Below, one piece after another: positions 27,133 through 34,883 of a stretch of DNA of 64,000 nucleotides (positions are counted from its first letter, which is position 1; each line of letters starts with the position of its first letter). Made by a program: the position numbers and the translations under genes. Source of the DNA: Deinococcus hopiensis KR-140 (GTDB taxonomy: Bacteria; Deinococcota; Deinococci; Deinococcales; Deinococcaceae); contig NZ_FWWU01000011.1 in NCBI RefSeq assembly GCF_900176165.1, positions 226,939-290,938 of the forward strand, given 5' to 3'. Under the pieces are notes generated by a model. The model saw only the letters and a list, made by a program, of their open reading frames with translations, was not told the origin of the DNA and searched no databases.

Positions 27133-28101
27133 TTAGAAAGCGGAGGCCAGCATCTGCTTGGCGTTGGTCTTGTCGAAGAACCGGTCTTCGTTCACCAGGC
27201 GGGCCGCAACCTTCTTACCCGCCGCGTAATCCTTCAAGGTCTGGAAGGCTTTGACGCCGAAGCGGGGGTTACACTCCACCGTCGCGCCAAGTTTGCCCGC
27301 GATGATGGCGTCGAGCGCGGACTTCTGGCCGTCGATGCTGACGATCGTGATGTCCTTGCCGGGCTTACGTCCCGCCGTTTCCAGCGCTGTGATCGCGCCG
27401 AGCGCCATTTCGTCATTGTGGGCGTACACGGCAGTCGCTTCAGGGTGTGCCTGGATAAGCGCCTCCATCACCTTGCGCCCTTCATCGCGGGTAAAGTTGC
27501 CAGTCTGCGACGCCACAATCTGAATACCAGGGTACTTCTTGATGTAGTCGGCAAAGCCCTTCTGGCGGTCAATCGCTGGTGAGGATCCCGTAGATCCCTG
27601 CAGTTCGATGATCTTCGCCTTGCCGCCCGTTTCCTTCACGAGCCATTCCGCGGCGCGTTGGCCTTCCTGATAGAAGTCCGAACCGATAAAGGTCACGAAA
27701 TCCTGACCAGGCTTGGCCACCTTCTCGTCCACCTTGCGGTCAATCACGAACAGTGGAATCCCGGCGCGCTTGGCTTCCAGCACCACGGGCGTGAGCGGCT
27801 TTTCCTCGCGGGGGGTCAGGAAGATGGCGTCCACGCGCTGAGCGATGCACGAACGCACGTCCGCTGCCTGCTTGGCCGCCGAACCGTTGGCGTTGGTGAA
27901 AATCAGCGTCCAGCCAAGGCGTTTGGCCTCGTCCTGCATGCTCTTGGTCTGCGCCAGGCGCCAGGGGTTGTCCATCTCCGACTGGTTGAAGCACACCCGA
28001 TACTTGGGCTTGACCGCCAGCTTGGGCAGGGCACCTCCCTGAGCGAGGGCGAGGGTCAGCGTAGCGGCGACGGCGGACAGTACAACACTTTGAATCTTCA
28101 T
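27133..28101 (-). CDS. Sugar-binding protein of ABC importer (YtfQ-like)
   Basis: A 322-residue exported binding protein with a signal peptide (MKIQSVVLSAVAATLTLALAQG). The mature part has VCFNQSEMDNPWRLAQTKSM, FTNANGSAAKQAADVRSCIAQRVDAIFLTPREEKPL, VYAHNDEMALGAI and IVSIDGQKSALDAI, all typical of the YtfQ subfamily of pentose/furanose binders. GGAGGGG lies before ATG. It is the first gene of the arabinose operon, and its promoter carries an operator at 28249-28262. A close paralogue with different base composition sits at 56295-57263. The substrate is inferred to be L-arabinose. Confidence 0.93.
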   Translation of the reverse strand: MKIQSVVLSAVAATLTLALAQGGALPKLAVKPKYRVCFNQSEMDNPWRLAQTKSMQDEAKRLGWTLIFTNANGSAAKQAADVRSCIAQRVDAIFLTPREEKPLTPVVLEAKRAGIPLFVIDRKVDEKVAKPGQDFVTFIGSDFYQEGQRAAEWLVKETGGKAKIIELQGSTGSSPAIDRQKGFADYIKKYPGIQIVASQTGNFTRDEGRKVMEALIQAHPEATAVYAHNDEMALGAITALETAGRKPGKDITIVSIDGQKSALDAIIAGKLGATVECNPRFGVKAFQTLKDYAAGKKVAARLVNEDRFFDKTNAKQMLASAF

Positions 28102-28248
28102 TTTCCCCTCCAGGAATGCGGAAGAAGGTCATGGTTGCCTCTCACAGCGCACCTCTTAAATGCGTACGAGAAACCACCCGCTTCTAATGACAAAAAGGAC
28201 GCGAGGTTGACGGTACACCTTGCCTTCAGGGCATATATTTTTGTTCCT

Positions 28249-28262
28249 TGTGAACGATAACA
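28249..28262 (-). promoter_or_regulatory. LacI-type operator at the arabinose operon promoter
   Basis: TGTGAACGATAACA on the plus strand (TGTTATCGTTCACA in the direction of the operon). It is identical to the site at 58517-58530 and begins on the last base of the -10 box. Confidence 0.75.
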
Positions 28263-28493
28263 TCTTAATTGCGCCTCGCCCTCAATGTCAATATCCCTGG
28301 CAGGGGGATACAAGCACCGATGGGGGGGGAGGTAATTCCAGGTGAAGATCGGGCGACTCAGCACAAAAAACCTCGGCTGTGACGGACTTCTAGAAGAGCA
28401 AGCTTCTCCATCAAGACCAGAGATTATTCAAGCGTTCAAGGGCCTCCGGGTCGCCATCCTCAAACTTGAAACCACCTTTCGATTCATCTATCG

Positions 28494-28507
28494 TATGAAC
28501 GATCACA
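28494..28507 (+). promoter_or_regulatory. LacI-type operator at its own gene
   Basis: TATGAACGATCACA begins on the last base of the -10 box TATCGT and ends next to the GGAGAG ribosome site of the repressor gene, indicating autoregulation. Confidence 0.65.
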
Positions 28508-28516
28508 GGAGAGAAC

Positions 28517-29545
28517 ATGTCCGGCATCGCCATATCTTCACGCGTTACGATTCACGATGTTGCCCGGCATGCGGGCGTCTCTCATCAAACGGTCTCCAGA
28601 GTGATGAACGAGCACCCCAGCGTGGCGCCAGGCACCCGAAAAAAGGTCCTCGCAGCCGTCGAGGCACTCCACTATCAGCCGAACTCGGCGGCGCGAAGTC
28701 TGGTCACGCAACGCTCCCACACCCTTGGAATTGTCGGCTTTGGCCTCCCCTACTACGGCCCTGCACAGATGATGGTCAACATCGAGCAGGCCGCGCGGAG
28801 TCGTGGGTACAGTGTTTCATTGGCAAGTATCCCTGCGCTAAGAGAAGCTGAAATAGAGCGTGCCCTTCTGGACTTGCGCCGACAGAATGTAGAAGGGATT
28901 ATCCTCATTGCACCTCTCGAGGGTGCAAACACGCAACGGATCCGCAAGCTCTGTGATGACGTACCGTTTGTCTTGGTGGACGCTCCAGAATTGAATAGCA
29001 ATTCAGGCGCAACCATTGACCAGAAGACCGGGGCCTGCGTGGCTGCTCAACATCTCATATCGCTGGGACACGAACGGATTGCACTGCTGTCTGGTCCTCA
29101 ACGTTGGTATGACGCCCGTTTACGTCTTGATGGATGGACGGAGGCTCTCAATGGAGCTGGACTTGCCCCTGTCAGCATATTGGAAGGCGACTGGAGCGCA
29201 GTCAGTGGATTTGGCCTGACACAGGAGCTTCTTGCTGCCCGTATCCCTTTCACTGGCCTTCTTGTGGGCAACGACCAGATGGCTTTGGGAGCCTTGTGGG
29301 CCCTTCATGAACGTGAAATATCTGTTCCCGATGACGTATCGATCGTAGGCTACGATGATATTCCAGAAAGCCGGTTTTTTCATCCACCACTGACAACTGT
29401 CCGGCAGGACTTTGCAACGCTTGGAGCCCTCAGCCTTGCTGCTCTCCTTAGGGCCGTAGAGTCTCCAAACTCTCACGCCAATCCACAAGTGTTGAAACCC
29501 GAACTCGTCATCCGGAGAAGTACTGCAGTTGCTGCAAGAATTTGA
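28517..29545 (+). CDS. LacI-family repressor, probable arabinose regulator
   Basis: A 342-residue regulator. The N-terminal helix-turn-helix and hinge (VTIHDVARHAGVSHQTVSRVMNEHPSV…YQPNSAARSL) is followed by a periplasmic-binding-type effector domain (GPAQMMVNIEQAARSRGYSVSLAS, LVGNDQMALGAL, VSIVGYDDIPESRFFHPPLTTVRQD). It is divergent from the arabinose operon, with operators on both promoters. It is closely similar along its length to the regulator at 53762-54796, with nearly identical recognition helices (GVSHQTVSRV), so both probably bind the same 14-bp site. The effector is likely arabinose or a derivative. Confidence 0.92.
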   Translation: MSGIAISSRVTIHDVARHAGVSHQTVSRVMNEHPSVAPGTRKKVLAAVEALHYQPNSAARSLVTQRSHTLGIVGFGLPYYGPAQMMVNIEQAARSRGYSVSLASIPALREAEIERALLDLRRQNVEGIILIAPLEGANTQRIRKLCDDVPFVLVDAPELNSNSGATIDQKTGACVAAQHLISLGHERIALLSGPQRWYDARLRLDGWTEALNGAGLAPVSILEGDWSAVSGFGLTQELLAARIPFTGLLVGNDQMALGALWALHEREISVPDDVSIVGYDDIPESRFFHPPLTTVRQDFATLGALSLAALLRAVESPNSHANPQVLKPELVIRRSTAVAARI

Positions 29546-29868
29546 GGGGGTCATCACCCTTCCACTGCCCTAACAACGCTGCTTTAAACCTTTTACAGGA
29601 AGGCTTGACCTCTTCAATGCGTTAGGAAGGGTGCCAACCAGGTGGGAAAGTGCCGGATCCAAGGTGGCAGAGCAGGGGGAGGGGACCAGCACCACCGATG
29701 CTGGCCCCCTCCCCCCTGCTCCCTCGTGATTTTCCCACAGTACAGATGCTGATCTGAACGCAAGTTGGTAACAGTCGAATGGCTCACCCGCGGTCTGGTC
29801 GGGTGCCGTCACATCCACAAGCGTAACGAACTCATTTCCGGACCGGTGACACCGCAGCACTCAATCTA
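29546..29868. other. Convergent gap between two lacI genes
   Basis: Contains a bidirectional terminator (29670-29721) and nothing else recognisable. Confidence 0.6.
29670..29721. terminator. Bidirectional terminator hairpin
   Basis: A GC-rich inverted repeat (arms near 29670-29690 and 29699-29721, core GGACCAGCA/TGCTGGCC, with small mismatches) lies between convergent genes. An outer pair GTGGGAAA (29642) and TTTCCCAC (29731) extends the structure. Confidence 0.65.
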
Positions 29869-30894
29869 TCAAGGCTTTCGCATAGCGATCGATTCCCGGT
29901 TGACCAAGAGGGTGGGCACGCGGATGGAGCGCTCGGTAGGTTGTCCGTTGATGCTACTTAAAAGTGCATCAAGCGCAATGCGGGCCAATTCCTTGTAATT
30001 GTGGTTGACCGTGCTGAGGGGCGGAGCGACAATCTGCGCAAGGAAGATGTCATCGAACCCAGCGATAGAGAGGTCCTGAGGGACGTTGATACCTTGTTCT
30101 CGCGCTGTCATCAGCGCCCCTGCTGCGACAAGGTCGTTGATACAAACGACAGCCGTAGGTACTTGCGCTGCTTGAAAGACACGTCTTAAGGCTTCAGCAC
30201 CTGCACCGATATCGAGTCCGGTCAGCTGCACCCATTCAGTGGGATGGTCTGGGTGAAACTCTTTGTAAACTTCTAGCTTTTCGATGCTGTTCGTGACGTC
30301 TTGCAGGCCACCAAGAAAGGCGACGTCCGTGTGACCCTGGTGGTTCAAATGTTCGAGCATGGCGCGCATACCGGCGGCCTCTTCTGATTTGACGCTTGAG
30401 ACAATGTTGACACCAGGAAGGTCCCCATTAACAGTTACAATGGGAAGCCGCTCGGTCAAGTCCTGTAGCATTTGCAAGTCTTCCTCGGAGGGATGAATGG
30501 CGTTGGTTAACCCCCCAAGGTAGATGAGACCATCAACCTGCCGCTCGACCATCGCCCTCAGATAAGTGCGCTCGAGCTCCCGCGTACTGACGGTGTTCCC
30601 CATGATCATGGTGTAACCCCGCTCAAAAGCACCCACTTCCAATTGTAGGAAAAGTTGAGCAAAAAAAGGGTTGACAATGTCCGGCAAGATGCAACCGATT
30701 GAGTTGGACCGATGATGGTAGAGAGTTTGTGCGACTCGATTGGGACGGAACCGCAATTCGTTCATTGCGGCCTCCACACGGCTGCGTAGGGCGCTGTTAA
30801 CGGTGTTTTTCCCGTTAAGTACCCGAGAAACCGTGGCGACCGAAACCTGCGCGCGCTGGGCAATGTCGTAGATGGTTGGAGCTTTCTTACGGAT
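29869..30894 (-). CDS. LacI-family repressor of the galactoside importer, ATC start inferred
   Basis: A regulator of about 341 residues. The helix-turn-helix KAPTIYDIAQRAQVSVATVSRVLNGKNTV lies upstream of the first in-frame ATG (30777), so the gene must start earlier. No ATG, GTG or TTG occurs in frame between the helix-turn-helix and the stop near 30937. The best candidate is ATC at 30894, seven bases after AAGGGGG. The effector domain has GCILPDIVNPFFAQLF, VVCINDLVAAG and LSIAGFDDIFLAQIVAPPLSTV. Its promoter (-35 TTGACT, 17-base spacer, -10 TATACT) is followed by the palindrome GCAACCGGTTTC, which recurs three times before the importer operon at 31651. Confidence 0.85.
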   Translation of the reverse strand: MRKKAPTIYDIAQRAQVSVATVSRVLNGKNTVNSALRSRVEAAMNELRFRPNRVAQTLYHHRSNSIGCILPDIVNPFFAQLFLQLEVGAFERGYTMIMGNTVSTRELERTYLRAMVERQVDGLIYLGGLTNAIHPSEEDLQMLQDLTERLPIVTVNGDLPGVNIVSSVKSEEAAGMRAMLEHLNHQGHTDVAFLGGLQDVTNSIEKLEVYKEFHPDHPTEWVQLTGLDIGAGAEALRRVFQAAQVPTAVVCINDLVAAGALMTAREQGINVPQDLSIAGFDDIFLAQIVAPPLSTVNHNYKELARIALDALLSSINGQPTERSIRVPTLLVNRESIAMRKP

Positions 30895-30910
30895 AAATAA
30901 TCCCCCTTGG

Positions 30911-30922
30911 GAAACCGGTTGC
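30911..30922 (-). promoter_or_regulatory. AACCGGTT operator at the lacI promoter
   Basis: GAAACCGGTTGC lies just downstream of the -10 box TATACT of the minus-strand lacI gene, implying autorepression. Confidence 0.65.
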
Positions 30923-31499
30923 TGTAGTATAGACCCTCAAGGCACAGCAGTCAAATACCCACGTTCCGAATTTAACAGTTCATAAAACATACACAGTCCA
31001 GTTATTTCAAAAAGGTCATGTCCACCTTGTTTAGCGGGGCAATAATACATCCCCAGATGGAGATGGCATTACACAGTTCCATCTTTTTCACTCAACATAG
31101 GAATTTATAACAGAAATCAGGATTACTTTTCATTATTATTTTCCGTACCTTCTTATTTAAGCAGGCAACAGCTTGACTCGGCACAATAATCAATGAAAAT
31201 TTTACTCGAGGGTATATCTGCCCAAAGAGAAAGCGGCGCTGGGACTACGGGCGGGGTTCGCCATAAAATTGTAAGGGCTGCGTCGAGCATTTAAACGCTC
31301 CTGTCCAACGGTGAGCAAGAAACCATCGCAAGAGGCTGTTCCTTTTCTCCCTCCAAGTCCCGCTGAGACCAGATGCGCAAGGAGCGTCTCAGCCCCGGCT
31401 GTCCGGAGGGACCAGCCCTTTGGGTGCGCATTCTGGGTGGGGTATTTTTACCACTCTCGCTTTCCCAGTGTGCAGTCGAGAAAGGGGATTGCTTTTTGA

Positions 31500-31607
31500 G
31501 AAACCGGTTGCTAAGGTTTGAGTGTCATTAGGGATAAATTGAACTCCTCAGTAACCGGTTGCCAGCACAACGGTTCTTGTGTTCTTGCTCCATTGGTAAC
31601 CGGTTGC
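31500..31607 (+). promoter_or_regulatory. Three AACCGGTT operators before the importer operon
   Basis: GAAACCGGTTGC at 31500, GTAACCGGTTGC at 31551 and 31596. The centre-to-centre spacings are 51 and 45 bases, close to whole helical turns, so repressor looping is possible. Confidence 0.65.
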
Positions 31608-31650
31608 TCTCCTTTGCCGTGTGTCTACCCCTTTTAGCCCTGGAGGTCAT

Positions 31651-32925
31651 ATGAAGAAACTGGTCCTGCTGTCCACCCTGTTCCTCGCCACTTCCGCTGC
31701 CGCCCAGGCCAGTAATCTCTCCGGCACCGTCACCATCTGGTCGTGGGATGTGGCTGCCAAAGCCCTTCAAAGCACTGTCCCCAGCTTCAACAAAAAGTAT
31801 CCGAACGTGAAGGTGAATGTCGTGGACCTGGGCAACCAAAACGTCTATGACCGTGGTTTGGCCGGGTGCGCGGCCGGTGGGACCGACCTTCCCGACGTGT
31901 ACTCCATTGAGAACAACGAAGCCGAGGTGTTCTGGGCGCGTTTTCCCGACTGCTTTACTGACTTGAACACGCTCGGTGCCGATAAGGTCGCCAAAAACTT
32001 CCCCGCATTCAAATGGACCGAGCTTACTGCGAATGGGAAGCGCTATGCGATGCCATGGGACTCCGGCCCCGTGGTTCTATTTTACCGTCGTGATCTCTAT
32101 CAACAAGCTGGGATTAATCCGACGAATATTCAGACTTGGGACGATTTTATTGCAGCTGGGAAGAAACTCAATACCAAGTTCGGCAACAAGGTGAGAATGG
32201 CAACTATTGCCAATGGTCAGGACGACGAATGGTTCCGTATGCTGGCCAATCAGAACGGCTGCTTCTACTTTGATAACGCTGCCACGCAGGTCACGATCAA
32301 CCAGGCTGGGTGCGTTACTGCCCTCAATACCATCAAGAAACTCAACGACGCCAAGGTGCTTGCGACTGGTGACTGGGGAGGTCAGATCACCAACATCAAG
32401 GCTGGCAAGACGGCCAGCGCCATGTATGGGGCCTGGTACGAGGGAACCATCCGTTCGAATGCGGCTGACCAGAAAGGCAAATGGGGAATCTACCTGATGC
32501 CCGCGAGCAAAGCTGGAGGCGTCCGCGCTGCCAATCTAGGCGGCAGCGCGCTCGCCATCCCAAGCAACAGTAAGAACAAGGAAGCGGCCTTTGCCTTCTT
32601 GCAGCATGCGCTGGGCAGCACTGCTGGCCAGGTGACCATGCTGAAGTCCGAGGGTCTGGTGCCCAGCCTGCTCGCTGCCACCAAGGACCCCTACGTCGCG
32701 CAGGGGCAGTCCTTCTGGGGGAATCAGAAGGTCTGGCAGACCATCTTGGGGACACTCGGCGACGTTCCCCAAGCGCGTGGTACCCAGTACTTCCAAGACG
32801 CCCGGCAGATCATGATTGTGGTGCAGGCCGACTACCTCAAAGGGAAATATAAGACCGCTGGCGAAGCCTTGAACGACGCGGCAAAGAAAATCAGCAGCGC
32901 CACTGGCCTCCCGGTCGCTAAGTAA
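31651..32925 (+). CDS. ABC importer sugar-binding protein (family 1)
   Basis: A 424-residue exported binding protein. The signal peptide MKKLVLLSTLFLATSAAAQA is followed by GTVTIWSWDVAAKALQ, the N-terminal strand of family 1 sugar binders. YAMPWDSGPVVLFYRRDLYQQAGI and GGVRAANLGGSALAIPSNSKNKEAAFAFL are the domain-linking and C-terminal hallmarks. The ATG at 31651 follows TGGAGGTCAT; an earlier GTG gives no signal peptide at its start. It forms an operon with two permeases and a GH42 beta-galactosidase, so galactooligosaccharides from galactan or arabinogalactan are the likely cargo. No ATPase gene is present, so a shared MsiK/UgpC-type ATPase elsewhere would be needed. Confidence 0.92.
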   Translation: MKKLVLLSTLFLATSAAAQASNLSGTVTIWSWDVAAKALQSTVPSFNKKYPNVKVNVVDLGNQNVYDRGLAGCAAGGTDLPDVYSIENNEAEVFWARFPDCFTDLNTLGADKVAKNFPAFKWTELTANGKRYAMPWDSGPVVLFYRRDLYQQAGINPTNIQTWDDFIAAGKKLNTKFGNKVRMATIANGQDDEWFRMLANQNGCFYFDNAATQVTINQAGCVTALNTIKKLNDAKVLATGDWGGQITNIKAGKTASAMYGAWYEGTIRSNAADQKGKWGIYLMPASKAGGVRAANLGGSALAIPSNSKNKEAAFAFLQHALGSTAGQVTMLKSEGLVPSLLAATKDPYVAQGQSFWGNQKVWQTILGTLGDVPQARGTQYFQDARQIMIVVQADYLKGKYKTAGEALNDAAKKISSATGLPVAK

Positions 32926-32944
32926 GGCGCAACGTCAAGGGTTC

Positions 32945-32971
32945 AGGGCGGGGGCTCACGCTCGCCGCCCT
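32945..32971 (+). terminator. Hairpin between binding-protein and permease genes
   Basis: AGGGCGG and CCGCCCT pair over a 13-base loop and are followed by TTCCTCTT. It is probably a partial terminator that lowers permease expression relative to the binding protein. Confidence 0.5.
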
Positions 32972-33005
32972 TTCCTCTTCTATTCGTGAATAACGAGGTT
33001 CGCCC

Positions 33006-33902
33006 GTGACCACCGTTCCTGCACCACCGGGACCGTCTCGTCCCAAACGCCGCCGGCCCACCGCACCGTACTTGTTCATTTTGCCTTATTTGTTGATCTT
33101 CCTCGCCTTCTGGGCATGGCCGATCATCAGCTCCTTCTTGATGAGCTTCAAAGACTCGCGCTTGGGTGCGGCCGCTCCCTTCAGTCTCGCCAACTGGTCA
33201 CGGCTGCTGGGGGACGAATTCTTTCGAACAGCCCTAAAAAACACAATGGTGATCCTGGTGATCCAGGTGCCCAGCATGCTGATGCTCGCCACCACCCTCG
33301 CTGTTGCGCTGAACAGCCGCCTCCTGCGGGCAAGGGGCCTGTTTCGGTTCGCATTCTTTGCCCCGTTGGTCGTCGGCACCGTCGCGTATTCTGCCGTCTT
33401 CCGCCTACTTTTCAATACGGACTACGGCGCGGTGAACCGGATGCTGGCGACTGTCGGTTTGCCTGCAGTGGACTGGCTCAATCAGTCCGGACCGGCGATG
33501 ACCGTGATCATTCTGGCGCTGACGTGGCGCTGGACGGGGTACAACGCCATCATCCTGTTGGCAGGTCTGCAGGGGATTCGCGAAGAGTTGTACGAGGCCG
33601 CCTCCATTGACGGGGCCACCCCTTGGCACCAGTTCTGGAAGATCACGCTGCCGCTGCTCCGCCCCAGCCTGCTCTTCTGCCTGGTCCTGAGCGTCATTGG
33701 GACCTTACAGCTGTTCACCGAACCCGCGCTTATCACCAACAGTGGGCCTGGAAACGCGACCATGACGCTGGGAACCTACCTCTACCAGCAGGGCTTCCGC
33801 TCGTTCAACTTCGGTTACGCCAGTGCCGTCGCTTACACCGTCGCGGCCATCGCCGCCACCGTCAGCATGATCCAGCTGCGCCTGTTTGGGAGGGACCCGT
33901 GA
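33006..33902 (+). CDS. ABC importer permease (MalF/GanP type)
   Basis: A 298-residue membrane protein with six hydrophobic helices and the EAA loop YEAASIDGATPWHQFWKITLPLLRP that contacts the ATPase. The N-terminal tail is Pro/Arg-rich, then PYLFILPYLLIFLAFWAWPI forms the first helix. It starts at GTG 33006 with GAGG seven bases upstream, 80 bases after the binding-protein gene. Its stop overlaps the next permease start (GTGA). Confidence 0.93.
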   Translation: MTTVPAPPGPSRPKRRRPTAPYLFILPYLLIFLAFWAWPIISSFLMSFKDSRLGAAAPFSLANWSRLLGDEFFRTALKNTMVILVIQVPSMLMLATTLAVALNSRLLRARGLFRFAFFAPLVVGTVAYSAVFRLLFNTDYGAVNRMLATVGLPAVDWLNQSGPAMTVIILALTWRWTGYNAIILLAGLQGIREELYEAASIDGATPWHQFWKITLPLLRPSLLFCLVLSVIGTLQLFTEPALITNSGPGNATMTLGTYLYQQGFRSFNFGYASAVAYTVAAIAATVSMIQLRLFGRDP

Positions 33903-34786
33903 CCTCACAGTCAGCGCTACTCAGTCAATCCGAGCCCAATGATACAAATCGCCGGCTACACGCTCGCCGCCGCCTGTCCACCGTCTTGCTGCACGCCCTC
34001 CTGATCCCCCTCGCGCTGTTGTTCCTCGCGCCCCTGTATTTGATGGCGGTCTTCAGTACCCATCCCGACAGCGCCATTTTCAGCCCAGCGCCGCCTCTCG
34101 CGTTCGGCAACGCCTTTATAGAGAATTTCAAGCAGCTTCAGGCTGACACCAATTTTATTCGGGCATTGGGCAACAGCCTCGTGATTTCTACCCTATACAC
34201 GCTGCTAAGCATGCTGCTCACCAGTATGGCCGGATACGCCTTCTCGAAATATACCTTTCCAGGGCGGAACGTGCTGTTCGGCCTAATCCTGGCGACACTG
34301 ACCATTCCCAGTTTCGTCACGATCATTCCGCAGTTCATCCTGGTGGCGCGTGACCTGCACCTGAGCAACACCTACTGGGCGGTGCTTCTCCCGACTCTGG
34401 CCAACACCATCGGCATCTTCTACATGCGTCAGGCTTTTCTCACCGTGCCCGACGACCTGCTGCACGCCGCGCGTATAGACGGCGCGAATGAGTGGCGTAC
34501 CTTCTGGCAAATCGCTCTGCCGGTCGTTCGCCCCGCCCTGGCGGCGCTCGCCATTTTGCTGTTCCTCGCAAGCTGGAACGATTACCTGTGGCCCCTGATC
34601 GTCCTGACGCAAAAGGACAGCTACACCATGCCGGTTGCGTTGGGCACCCTGGTAGGCCTGACGCGCGTGTCGTGGGGAGCATTGATGGTCGGCACCACCA
34701 TCGCCACCCTCCCCTTCCTGGCCCTGTTCCTCGCATTGCAACGTCACTTCGTCGCAGGTATCGCGGGCGGCGCAGTCAAGGACTAA
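33899..34786 (+). CDS. ABC importer permease (MalG/GanQ type)
   Basis: A 295-residue membrane protein. The EAA motif appears as LHAARIDGANEWRTFWQIALPVVRPALAALAI, and the hydrophobic C-terminal half ends LALFLALQRHFVAGIAGGAVKD, as in MalG-type permeases. The start GTG at 33899 overlaps the preceding stop. The open frame upstream of it is the out-of-frame shadow of the neighbour. It partners the previous permease. Confidence 0.93.
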   Translation: MTSQSALLSQSEPNDTNRRLHARRRLSTVLLHALLIPLALLFLAPLYLMAVFSTHPDSAIFSPAPPLAFGNAFIENFKQLQADTNFIRALGNSLVISTLYTLLSMLLTSMAGYAFSKYTFPGRNVLFGLILATLTIPSFVTIIPQFILVARDLHLSNTYWAVLLPTLANTIGIFYMRQAFLTVPDDLLHAARIDGANEWRTFWQIALPVVRPALAALAILLFLASWNDYLWPLIVLTQKDSYTMPVALGTLVGLTRVSWGALMVGTTIATLPFLALFLALQRHFVAGIAGGAVKD

Positions 34787-34883
34787 AGGCGCGCTCCGCT
34801 GGCACCTCCCGTCCCCCTGCAGTCACGTCCGCTCTCCCGCTGTGGCCGCAGTCAAGCTCTCCGTCCTTCCAGAAGGGTAACTT

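Larger units (their letters stand above)
28102..28516. promoter_or_regulatory. Divergent promoter region, arabinose operon / lacI
   Basis: Minus strand (operon): -35 TTGACA (28291-28286), 18-base spacer, -10 TAAGAT (28267-28262), operator 28262-28249. Plus strand (lacI): -35 TTGAAA (28466-28471), 17-base spacer, -10 TATCGT (28489-28494), operator 28494-28507, directly followed by the ribosome site. Both genes therefore appear to be controlled by the same repressor. Confidence 0.7.
30895..31650. promoter_or_regulatory. Divergent regulatory region, lacI / galactoside importer
   Basis: About 750 bases of relatively AT-rich DNA without genes. It contains four copies of the AACCGGTTGC palindrome (30911-30922, 31500-31511, 31551-31562, 31596-31607) and the lacI promoter (AGTCAA 30949-30954 and AGTATA 30926-30931 as read on the plus strand). 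I could not fix a confident promoter for the importer. The stretch 30960-31490 shows no other element. Confidence 0.65.

Noticed and set aside
33623..33898. Longer start for the second permease of the galactoside importer
   Set aside because: The upstream frame is the out-of-frame shadow of the preceding permease; GTG at 33899 overlaps the stop codon as in coupled genes.
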